Both the position numbers and the translations under genes were made by a program. DNA of 14,419 nucleotides from Flavobacteriaceae bacterium. Its GTDB lineage: Bacteria; Bacteroidota; Bacteroidia; Flavobacteriales; Flavobacteriaceae. Positions within the stretch are counted from its first letter, which is position 1; the number at the start of each line of letters is the position of its first letter. Shown piece after piece: positions 8,446 through 14,419 of this stretch. The stretch covers positions 1 through 14,419 of the forward strand of contig JALWYP010000383.1 of the NCBI GenBank assembly GCA_026992695.1, written 5' to 3'. The notes beneath the pieces were generated by a model, which did no database searches, was not told where the DNA came from, and saw nothing but the letters and a program-made list of their open reading frames with translations.

Positions 8446-9723
8446 CTATTCTCCTTCAAACAGCGGTCGAGCGCGCATCATTTTACGAACACGTTTGGAA
8501 ACGTTTTCTAACACCACCGGATTATCGGGATGATTAATAACTTCATCAATCATATTAACAATGGTTACCATATCTTCTTCTTTTAATCCGCGCGTGGTAA
8601 CTGCCGCAGTTCCTACTCGTATGCCACTGGTAACAAAAGGCGATTGGGTATCAAACGGAACCATGTTTTTGTTTACTGTAATATCGGCTTGCACAAGGGC
8701 TTGTTCGGCTTGTTTTCCGGTAATATTTTTGTTTCGCAAGTCTATTAGCATCATATGGTTATCGGTTCCGCCCGAAATAATATGATACTCTTTCTTTACA
8801 AATGCTTTTGCCATAGCTGCTGCATTTTTCTTTACTTGTACCATATAGTGTAGAAAATCATCGGTTAAAGCTTCACCAAAAGCGATGGCTTTAGCAGCAA
8901 TAATGTGTTCTAAAGGTCCTCCTTGGTTGCCCGGAAAAATAGCACTGTTAATTAAAGAAGACATTTTCTTTAAATTTCCGTTTTTAAGTTTTTTCCCAAA
9001 AGGATTTTCAAAATCTTTTCCTATTAAAATCATTCCACCACGAGGACCGCGTAGGGTTTTATGAGTTGTGGTAGTAACTACGTGACAATGCGGTATAGGA
9101 TCTTGTAAAATTCCTTTGGCAATTAAACCGGCAGGATGTGCAATATCTGCCATTAAAATAGCACCTATTCTATCGGCAATTTCTCTAAAAGTTTGATAGT
9201 CTATCTCTCTGGAATAAGCCGATGCTCCGGCAATTATCATCTTGGGCTTTTCTTTTTTGGCAATGTCTTCAATTTTGTTGTAATCCAATACTCCTGTGTA
9301 TTTGTCTACTCCGTAAAACACAGGCTTGTACAATGTGCCGGAAAAATTTACAGGCGAACCGTGTGTTAGATGTCCTCCGTGTGATAAATCAAACCCTAAA
9401 AAAGTATCGCCCGGTTTTAGACAAGCAAAAAACACAGCGCTGTTTGCTTGCGAACCACTATGCGGTTGTACGTTTGCATATTCGGCTCCGAATAACTCTT
9501 TGGCTCGATCTATGGCTATTTGTTCAACCTCGTCTACTATTTCGCACCCGCCGTAATATCTTTTTCCCGGATAGCCTTCGGCATATTTGTTGGTTAAAAC
9601 AGAACCGGCAGCTTCTCGCACTTGGTTGCTTACAAAATTCTCTGAAGCAATGAGTTCCAGTCCGTTTATTTGACGTTGTTCTTCGTCTTTAATAAGTTCA
9701 AAAATTTCTTGGTCACGGTGCAT
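8446..9723 (-). CDS. glyA: Serine hydroxymethyltransferase
   Basis: 425 residues, full length. A PLP enzyme of the cytoplasm that interconverts serine + tetrahydrofolate with glycine + 5,10-methylene-THF, the main one-carbon source. It has the N-terminal [10 protein letters not shown] (21-30) and YPGKRYYGG (51-59). The cofactor Asp193 and His196 lie in [10 protein letters not shown]. The Schiff-base lysine Lys222 is in [14 protein letters not shown], with Arg369 in SGIRVGTAA. The start is ATG 9723-9721. It is first in its direction, divergent from fumarylacetoacetase, with ccsBA 67 nt downstream on the same strand. Nothing unusual in the coding sequence. Confidence 0.98.
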   Translation of the reverse strand: MHRDQEIFELIKDEEQRQINGLELIASENFVSNQVREAAGSVLTNKYAEGYPGKRYYGGCEIVDEVEQIAIDRAKELFGAEYANVQPHSGSQANSAVFFACLKPGDTFLGFDLSHGGHLTHGSPVNFSGTLYKPVFYGVDKYTGVLDYNKIEDIAKKEKPKMIIAGASAYSREIDYQTFREIADRIGAILMADIAHPAGLIAKGILQDPIPHCHVVTTTTHKTLRGPRGGMILIGKDFENPFGKKLKNGNLKKMSSLINSAIFPGNQGGPLEHIIAAKAIAFGEALTDDFLHYMVQVKKNAAAMAKAFVKKEYHIISGGTDNHMMLIDLRNKNITGKQAEQALVQADITVNKNMVPFDTQSPFVTSGIRVGTAAVTTRGLKEEDMVTIVNMIDEVINHPDNPVVLENVSKRVRKMMRARPLFEGE

Positions 9724-9749
9724 AGTAAAAGATTTAAAATAATTATTGC

Positions 9750-9783
9750 CAAAAATAGTAAAACCATTCGGTTAGATAAACAA
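9750..9783 (-). promoter_or_regulatory. Candidate glyA promoter
   Basis: On the minus strand, TTG (9783-9781) is followed by 23 nt and TATTTTTG (9757-9750), at the long end of the Bacteroidota spacer range. A start near 9744 would give a leader of about 20 nt to the glyA ATG. Its upstream element lies 7 bp from the -7 box of the opposite promoter, so the two promoters may compete. Confidence 0.45.
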
Positions 9784-9797
9784 AAATCCTATATTTG
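9767..9797 (+). promoter_or_regulatory. Candidate promoter of the fumarylacetoacetase gene
   Basis: TATATTTG (9790-9797) is a full match to TAnnTTTG; TTC at 9767-9769, 20 nt upstream, is one base off the TTG element. The resulting leader of about 65 nt to the ATG at 9871 is long enough to hold a control site; I see no riboswitch fold or clear operator in it. Confidence 0.45.
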
Positions 9798-9870
9798 AAG
9801 TCGAAAAGTTAGCCAGTTATATAATTTTTGGTTTTCACAGAAAACCCATAACCTATTAAAATAAGAAATT

Positions 9871-11148
9871 ATGCCCTTAACCGCAAACGACCCCACCAGA
9901 AAAACTTGGTTAGATACCAAACCAAATACCGATTTTCCTATTCAAAACATTCCGTTTGGTGTTTTTTTAACCCGAGATGATATTATAACCATTGGTACTC
10001 GAATTGGAGATTACGCAATAGATTTAGGTGCTTTACATCAATTAGGTTATTTTGAAGGCATCGAACTTACCGATGATATTTTTCTTCAAGACAGTTTAAA
10101 CGATTTTATTGCAGATGGAAGAAAAACTTGGCGTTTGGTGCGTAACCGTGTTTCGGATATATTCTTAAAAGATAACCCGAAATTAAGAGATAACGAAGCT
10201 CATAAAAAACAAATACTTTTTACATTAGATGAAATTGAAATGCAACTTCCGGTAGATGTAGGCGATTACACCGATTTTTATGCCAGCAAAGAACATGCTA
10301 CCAATGTAGGTTCGTTATTTAGAGACCCAAAAAATGCACTGTTGCCTAACTGGTTGCACATCCCAATTGGCTACCACGGAAGAAGTTCGTCTATTATTCC
10401 TTCGGGGACACCCATTCATCGTCCTGTTGGACAAACCAAACCCGGCGAAGATGGTATTCCCGGATTTGGACCTACCAAATTATTGGACTTTGAATTGGAA
10501 ATGGCTTTTATTACTACCGATGCTAATGTTTTAGGTCATCGAGTGCCAATTGAAGAGGCGGAAGATTATATTTTCGGATTAGTCCTTTTTAACGATTGGA
10601 GCGCAAGAGATATTCAAGCTTGGGAATATGTTCCGCTTGGACCGTTTTTGGGTAAAAACTTTGCCTCTACTATTTCGCCATGGATTGTAACATTAGATGC
10701 CTTAGAGCCTTTTAGAACCGAAGGTCCAAAACAAGAACCACAACCACTACCCTATTTACGACAAACCGGAAAAAAGAATTTCGATATCCAATTACAAGTT
10801 GGTATTAAACCCGAAAATGGAGAAGAAACCACATTGGCAAATAGCAATTTTAAATATATGTACTGGTCTATGGCGCAGCAACTTGCACATCACACGGTAA
10901 ACGGCTGCAATGTGCGTTCGGGTGATATGATGGGAAGCGGTACTATTTCGGGACCTACAAAAGATAGTTACGGCTCGATGCTGGAGCTTACTTGGCGCGG
11001 TCAAAATCCGGTTACACTCAAGGACGGAACTACCCGGAAATTTATTCAAGATGGAGATACCGTAATTATGCGTGCGCATTGCGAAAGAGACGGTTTAAGA
11101 ATAGGATTTGGTGAATGTAGTGGTAAAGTTTTACCCGCACTCCAATAA
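9871..11148 (+). CDS. fahA: Fumarylacetoacetase
   Basis: 425 residues, in line with the mouse and bacterial enzymes. It hydrolyses fumarylacetoacetate to fumarate and acetoacetate, the last step of tyrosine breakdown through homogentisate. The N-terminal barrel domain (about 25-125) precedes the FAH catalytic domain. Metal and catalytic residues are visible by comparison with the mouse enzyme: Asp135 and His142 in DYTDFYASKEHATNVG, Glu208 and Glu210 in LDFELEMAF, Asp242 in NDWSARDIQAWEYVPLGPF, Lys262 in LGKNF and Thr358 in GSGTISGP. The start is the ATG at 9871 after an A-rich leader. No other homogentisate pathway gene is in the window, so the rest of the pathway must lie elsewhere. The gene is divergent from glyA. 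Confidence 0.96.
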   Translation: MPLTANDPTRKTWLDTKPNTDFPIQNIPFGVFLTRDDIITIGTRIGDYAIDLGALHQLGYFEGIELTDDIFLQDSLNDFIADGRKTWRLVRNRVSDIFLKDNPKLRDNEAHKKQILFTLDEIEMQLPVDVGDYTDFYASKEHATNVGSLFRDPKNALLPNWLHIPIGYHGRSSSIIPSGTPIHRPVGQTKPGEDGIPGFGPTKLLDFELEMAFITTDANVLGHRVPIEEAEDYIFGLVLFNDWSARDIQAWEYVPLGPFLGKNFASTISPWIVTLDALEPFRTEGPKQEPQPLPYLRQTGKKNFDIQLQVGIKPENGEETTLANSNFKYMYWSMAQQLAHHTVNGCNVRSGDMMGSGTISGPTKDSYGSMLELTWRGQNPVTLKDGTTRKFIQDGDTVIMRAHCERDGLRIGFGECSGKVLPALQ

Positions 11149-11151
11149 TTT

Positions 11152-11168
11152 TTGGCACAACACTTGTA
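11152..11168 (+). promoter_or_regulatory. Sigma-54-like promoter upstream of the lipoprotein gene
   Basis: TTGGCACAACACTTGTA matches the -24/-12 consensus TGGCAC-N5-TTGCW, with the -24 half perfect and a correct 5-nt spacer. The only mismatch is T for C in the -12 element. It sits in the 50-bp gap between fahA and the lipoprotein gene and would start transcription near 11178, about 20 nt before the ATG at 11199. No TAnnTTTG box is present in this gap. The -12 mismatch lowers confidence, and no activator site is visible. Confidence 0.45.
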
Positions 11169-11198
11169 TTTAACTAACCAAACCAATGCTTGAAGATT

Positions 11199-12383
11199 AT
11201 GAAGAAAATTACACCCTTACTACTCGTTGCTTTACTTTTTGTTTCTTGTAACAGCGTAAAACGAAACCAACGTTTTATTGCACAAGGAAATTACGATACG
11301 GCTATTGAATTAGCGGTAAAAAAATTACAAAAAAATTCGCACTCTTCTAAAGCGGATGAACACATTGTGTTGTTGGAAGAAGCTTATAAAAAAGCAGTAG
11401 ATAAAGACAAACGAAACATTAAGTATTTCCAAAAAAGCGATAATCCGGATGCGCCACGTGAGATTTATTACACCTATGTACAGTTACGAAACAGACAGGA
11501 TTTAATTCGTCCGTTGCTTCCGCTTTCTATTTCTTCTCTTAACCGAAATGCCAAGTTTAAATTTGAAGATTATTCCGACGAAATTGCACAAGCCAGAAAG
11601 GTTTATGAAGTACACTTGTATGATATTGGAAAAAATTATATGAGTTACAATACAAAAGATGACTATCGCAAAGCGTATACTGTATTCTGCGAGTTAACCG
11701 ATATTAATCCGAATTATAGGGATACCAAACAATTACGAGACGAAGCCCATTATAGAGGAACCGATTTTGTATTAGTCGCTATTAATAACTACAGCGGTAT
11801 TTTAATTCCGTATCGATTAGAAGAAGATTTGCTTAATTTTAACACCTACGGGTTGGATGATTTTTGGACTGAATATCATAGTGAACCGCAAAACAATATA
11901 GATTACACATACGGAATTGATTTAAACTTTCGCGTAATTGAAGTTTCGCCAGAAAAGATTTTTGAGAAATCATTTCACAGAGAAAAAGAAGTGAAAACCG
12001 GATGGAAATATAAAAAAGACCGAAATGGAAATATTGTTAAAGACGAAAATGGAATGCCTATAAAAATTGATATTTTTGAAACTGTTGAAGCAGAAATTCT
12101 TATTACTACGCAAAGCAAAGCGACTCATGTTGTAGGTGAAGTTATATATCGTAATTTACTAACAGGAAGAGAATTGAACAACTTTCCGTTGGAGACCGAA
12201 TTTATTTTTGAAAATGTTTTTGCAACCTATACCGGTAACAAAAAAGCCTTAACCAAAGACGACTTAAAAATAATTAAAAATGAGTTTGTACCCTTTCCTA
12301 GCAGTGAACAAATGGTTTATGATGCAGGGGAAGCTATTAAAGAGCAATTAAAACGTATTTTAAACGATAACAACTTTAGGTAA
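11199..12383 (+). CDS. Hypothetical lipoprotein with TPR-like repeats
   Basis: Function not recognised. The start taken is ATG 11199 (394 residues), because it begins the signal peptide MKKITPLLLVALLFVSC directly; a TTG three codons upstream is less likely. Cys17 is the predicted lipidated residue. The following residues (NSVKR) lack the acidic surface-export signal of some Bacteroidota lipoproteins, so a periplasm-facing location is inferred. Residues about 23-60 (FIAQGNYDTAIELAVKKLQK) and 141-187 (DDYRKAYTVFCELTDINPNY) look like single TPR units. The C-terminal half (from about 190) is rich in beta-strand pattern, with a Lys/Asp/Asn-rich turn near 271-288. It follows fahA by 50 nt on the same strand but may have its own promoter (11152-11168). 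TPRs suggest a scaffold or assembly role at the envelope; this is inference. Confidence 0.85.
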   Translation: MKKITPLLLVALLFVSCNSVKRNQRFIAQGNYDTAIELAVKKLQKNSHSSKADEHIVLLEEAYKKAVDKDKRNIKYFQKSDNPDAPREIYYTYVQLRNRQDLIRPLLPLSISSLNRNAKFKFEDYSDEIAQARKVYEVHLYDIGKNYMSYNTKDDYRKAYTVFCELTDINPNYRDTKQLRDEAHYRGTDFVLVAINNYSGILIPYRLEEDLLNFNTYGLDDFWTEYHSEPQNNIDYTYGIDLNFRVIEVSPEKIFEKSFHREKEVKTGWKYKKDRNGNIVKDENGMPIKIDIFETVEAEILITTQSKATHVVGEVIYRNLLTGRELNNFPLETEFIFENVFATYTGNKKALTKDDLKIIKNEFVPFPSSEQMVYDAGEAIKEQLKRILNDNNFR

Positions 12384-12394
12384 TTGTAATTACC
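12379..12394 (+). other. Perfect hairpin over the lipoprotein gene stop codon
   Basis: GGTAAT (12379-12384), loop TGTA, ATTACC (12389-12394) form a perfect 6-bp stem that includes the TAA stop at 12381-12383. It is not followed by a T-run, so it is not a terminator alone; it may protect the 3' end or act with the next hairpin. Confidence 0.4.
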
Positions 12395-12405
12395 GGAAGA
12401 AACCA

Positions 12406-12432
12406 ATCTACTTTTGTAGGATAGATTTTTTT
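12406..12432 (+). terminator. Weak intrinsic terminator after the lipoprotein gene
   Basis: ATCTAC (12406-12411), loop TTTT, then GTAGGAT (12416-12422) pair with one bulged G, followed within 4 nt by seven T residues (12426-12432). It lies between two convergent genes, where a terminator is expected. The stem is short and AT-rich, so strength is doubtful. Confidence 0.45.
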
Positions 12433-12443
12433 ATACCACACCA

Positions 12444-13700
12444 TTACGTTTTTTTCTTTTTCTTTTTCGCAGCCGGAAACAATACGTTATTTAAAATAAG
12501 TCTGTAACCGGGAGAATTAGGGTGCAATGCCAATTCGGTTTTAGCATCTCCTACGCGGTGTTGGTAATCTTCGGGATCATGACCGGCATAGAATGTGTAG
12601 AAACCCTTTCCTTTGATTCCGTGAATATAGCGTGCTTCTCCGTTAGCTTTGTTTTCTCCCATCACCAATACATTGGCTTTAATCTGGTCTCTTGCAAAAG
12701 CAGTTGTTTGCCCCATAAAACCTTTAACCAAAGCCGTATGATTTTGTACCAGCATACAGGGGATAGGATCCCACTTAGCCGAATAATCCATTAAACTAAA
12801 ATAATCTACTTCTTTTCTAATTTTACGTTTGGTGGTCATATCTATCGAAGAAAATTCATACACCATAGGATTTCTTTCTAATATAAAATTAGTAAAAGCA
12901 AAGGTTTTGTTATAATCTATTTTACTCTGGTAGTTGGGTTCGCTGGGGTCACCGTCAAACATGGTTTCGCAAATATCTACTCCTTCGGCAGCAAGAGCAA
13001 TATCAAAACTATCGGTAGCACTGCACATAGCAAACATAAATCCTCCTCCTATTACGTAATCTCTAATTTTTAAGGCTACATCTCTTTTTTCTTCAGAAAC
13101 TTTTTGATAACCCAGTTTAGTTGCCAATGCTTCGGCATTTTTTTTGTTTTCAATATACCAAGGAGCCGAACGATACGCTCTGTAAAATTTTCCGAATTGC
13201 CCTGTAAAATCTTCATGGTGCAGATGCAACCAATCGTAAAGCAAAAGTTGGTCACTTAACACTTCTTCATCATAAATAACGGTATAAGGTATTTCGGCGT
13301 AGGTTAAAACCATCGTAACGGCATCGTCCCAAGGTTGATTTGTTGGAGGAGCGTACACAGCAATACGCGGGGCTTTTTCAAGTACGACTGCTTCCATATT
13401 TTGTGACGGACTGCTAATCTCGCTTAAAATTTCTTCGGTTTTAGCATTGGAAAGTACTTCAAATGAAACACCTCTAATCTGACATTCTTTTCTAATTTCT
13501 TCAGAATCGGGTAACAAAAATGAGCCGCCTCTATAGTTAAGTAACCATTTTACTTTAAGATGTTTTTCTAAAACCCAATAGGTTATACCGTAGGCTTTTA
13601 GGTGTTCTTTTTGGGTTTCGGCATCCATTGGTACTAAAATATAAGATGCCTTAGCTTGTAATGCAATGAGCAGTAAAAGAAATAAAAAAATGCGTTTCAT
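12444..13700 (-). CDS. Exported conserved protein, GATase1-like; family often called 'asparagine synthetase B'
   Basis: 418 residues from ATG 13700-13698, chosen because it opens a clean signal peptide (MKRIFLFLLLLIALQAKA, cut before SYI); the GTG five codons upstream is rejected. I recognise the family as conserved in Flavobacteriaceae and recall its usual label as 'asparagine synthetase B'. That label is not supported here: there is no N-terminal nucleophile Cys2 and no SGGxDS ATP-pyrophosphatase motif, and the protein is exported. Visible instead are WLHLHHEDFTGQ (157-168), the elbow-like GGGFMFAMCSATDSF (218-232) with Cys226, and GFYTFYAGHDPEDYQH (366-381) with His374. These suggest a class I glutamine-amidotransferase/ThuA-like fold, acting in the periplasm. 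The C-terminus is AAKKKKKKT. Function unknown; conservation across the family implies a real role. Confidence 0.85.
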   Translation of the reverse strand: MKRIFLFLLLLIALQAKASYILVPMDAETQKEHLKAYGITYWVLEKHLKVKWLLNYRGGSFLLPDSEEIRKECQIRGVSFEVLSNAKTEEILSEISSPSQNMEAVVLEKAPRIAVYAPPTNQPWDDAVTMVLTYAEIPYTVIYDEEVLSDQLLLYDWLHLHHEDFTGQFGKFYRAYRSAPWYIENKKNAEALATKLGYQKVSEEKRDVALKIRDYVIGGGFMFAMCSATDSFDIALAAEGVDICETMFDGDPSEPNYQSKIDYNKTFAFTNFILERNPMVYEFSSIDMTTKRKIRKEVDYFSLMDYSAKWDPIPCMLVQNHTALVKGFMGQTTAFARDQIKANVLVMGENKANGEARYIHGIKGKGFYTFYAGHDPEDYQHRVGDAKTELALHPNSPGYRLILNNVLFPAAKKKKKKT

Positions 13701-13731
13701 GTTTTTATAGGTCACATGGAACTTACCATAA

Positions 13732-13763
13732 CTAAATTATCGTTCGGGTTGATATTTTAACAA
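13732..13763 (-). promoter_or_regulatory. Weak promoter candidate for the exported protein gene
   Basis: On the minus strand TTG (13763-13761), 21 nt, then TAATTTAG (13739-13732), one base off TAnnTTTG. It would start near 13726, about 26 nt before the ATG at 13700. No full consensus match exists on the minus strand between 13701 and 13938. The rest of this 238-bp gap shows only short competing inverted repeats (TTTGGT 13838-13843 with ACCAAA 13857-13862) and no gene. Confidence 0.3.
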
Positions 13764-13938
13764 CAATTTGGTCAAGGACGTTTCATAGGGTAAAGATACA
13801 TCAATTTTTACGCCAAACAAGGTTTCTTAGTTGCTGTTTTGGTAACTCGTAGCAAAACCAAATTACTTTTTATGTTTTATTGAATATGACCGCACCGGTT
13901 TTAATCTTTTAGACAAACAAAATAGAAGTTTTAAGAAG

Positions 13939-14419
13939 TCAATTCAGCCATTTTTCGTTTTTATAATCTTCATATTTTGCTGCTTCTTCCCTATTTTTTA
14001 CAAGCAAATGCGTTTTATTAACTTGTTTGCTCCGATAGCCTAATAAGTGGAAAAATTCTTTAGCAAAAAGCCAAGCTATTTTTTTATTGACCAAAAGCGC
14101 ATTTTTAGTTCCAGATGCCCAAGAAACTCCGGGAAGTAAGGGTAACAGCTTATCAAATCTAACTCTTCTTAATACCGATGAAATTTTTAAAAAGATTTTA
14201 GGAACTCGCTTAATAAGGAAAAATCCGTCTTCGCCTTGTCCTTGATACAGAGGCATAAATAATTTACCACTTTTTATTGCTTTTATTTTTTTATTATTTG
14301 AAAAAGCAACTACTTGATCTTTTTTTACGGGTTGAAAATTTACAAATCCGGGTTGCATTTTAAATTGTTCACTAGGTGAAATTTGATACCTAAAAAATAT
14401 TTAGTAAAAATGAATACGA
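13939..14419 (-). CDS. Aspartoacylase/succinylglutamate desuccinylase-like protein, C-terminal part, frame interrupted
   Basis: Only the C-terminal end is visible. From ATG 14358 there are 139 residues, but the frame is open back to 14400 and encodes RYQISPSEQFKM before the Met. In this family the corresponding segment precedes an M-x-PGF-x-NFQ motif, so the Met is internal and the 139-residue ORF is a fragment. The recognised segments are PGFVNFQPVKK, KLFMPLYQGQGEDGFFLIK, LLPLLPGVSW and AKEFFHLLGYRSKQ, which fit the C-terminal domain of flavobacterial AspA/AstE-type zinc carboxypeptidase relatives; the assignment is from memory. The catalytic zinc domain would lie beyond the right edge. A TAA at 14403-14401 interrupts the frame, either by substitution or through a nearby frameshift. 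The gene is probably inactive or mis-sequenced here. Confidence 0.65.

Noticed and set aside
9254..9275. TTGGCA-containing stretch in glyA as a second sigma-54 site
   Set aside because: The -12 half is absent at the required spacing and the site is inside a conserved gene.
9222..9653. 143-codon open frame antisense to glyA
   Set aside because: It lies wholly inside the conserved glyA coding sequence, has a Cys/Leu/Gln-rich product of no recognisable fold, and no promoter-like box nearby.
13701..13715. Five-codon extension of the exported protein from a GTG start
   Set aside because: It would add MTYKN ahead of an otherwise clean signal peptide that begins at the ATG at 13700.
1..14419. tRNA, rRNA, CRISPR array, insertion sequence, phage or defence genes
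   Set aside because: No TpsiC-arm-like sequence, no spaced repeats, no transposase or integrase motifs and no terminal inverted repeats were seen; gene content is core metabolism and envelope.

Overview
The window looks like chromosomal DNA from a member of the Flavobacteriaceae (phylum Bacteroidota). The sequence is AT-rich and start sites have A-rich leaders rather than Shine-Dalgarno boxes. Upstream regions carry TAnnTTTG-type -7 boxes. LpxC is fused to FabZ, and ResB/CcsB is fused to CcsA, both typical of this phylum. Ten genes are well supported; an eleventh (NTF2-like, left edge) is cut off by the window and a twelfth (aspartoacylase-like, right edge) is both cut off and interrupted.

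Left block (1-5008, all minus strand, transcribed right to left): lpxD, lpxC-fabZ, lpxA, efp, an LpxD-like paralogue, and the start of an NTF2-like gene. Junctions are tight: 8-nt overlap, 1-nt overlap, 37-nt and 14-nt spacers, 8-nt overlap. This is one lipid A/translation operon. A good promoter (TTG-N19-TATATTTG) lies just ahead of lpxD, which starts at GTG. LpxA, LpxC and LpxD are the first three committed lipid A enzymes, and FabZ supplies unsaturated acyl chains. EF-P rides in the same transcript. The second LpxD-family protein keeps the catalytic histidine but has changed two other conserved positions.

Middle block (5220-9723, minus): a CcsB-CcsA cytochrome c assembly protein of about 1050 residues, with glyA (serine hydroxymethyltransferase) upstream. 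glyA is divergent from fumarylacetoacetase (9871-11148, plus, last step of tyrosine/homogentisate breakdown) across a 147-bp double promoter region. After fumarylacetoacetase comes a TPR-like lipoprotein gene preceded by a close match to a sigma-54 promoter.

Right block (12384-14419): tandem hairpins, then an exported conserved protein on the minus strand. This protein belongs to a family I recall as often labelled 'asparagine synthetase B', but it has no synthetase signatures. Last is the C-terminal part of an aspartoacylase/succinylglutamate desuccinylase-like protein, whose reading frame is interrupted by a stop about 14 codons before the first Met.

No tRNA, rRNA, CRISPR array, insertion sequence or phage gene was seen. 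Most of the window is conserved core genome. The points most worth following are the diverged LpxD paralogue, the exported GATase-like protein, the sigma-54-like site, the broken terminal gene and the 8-nt tandem repeat between lpxA and efp.
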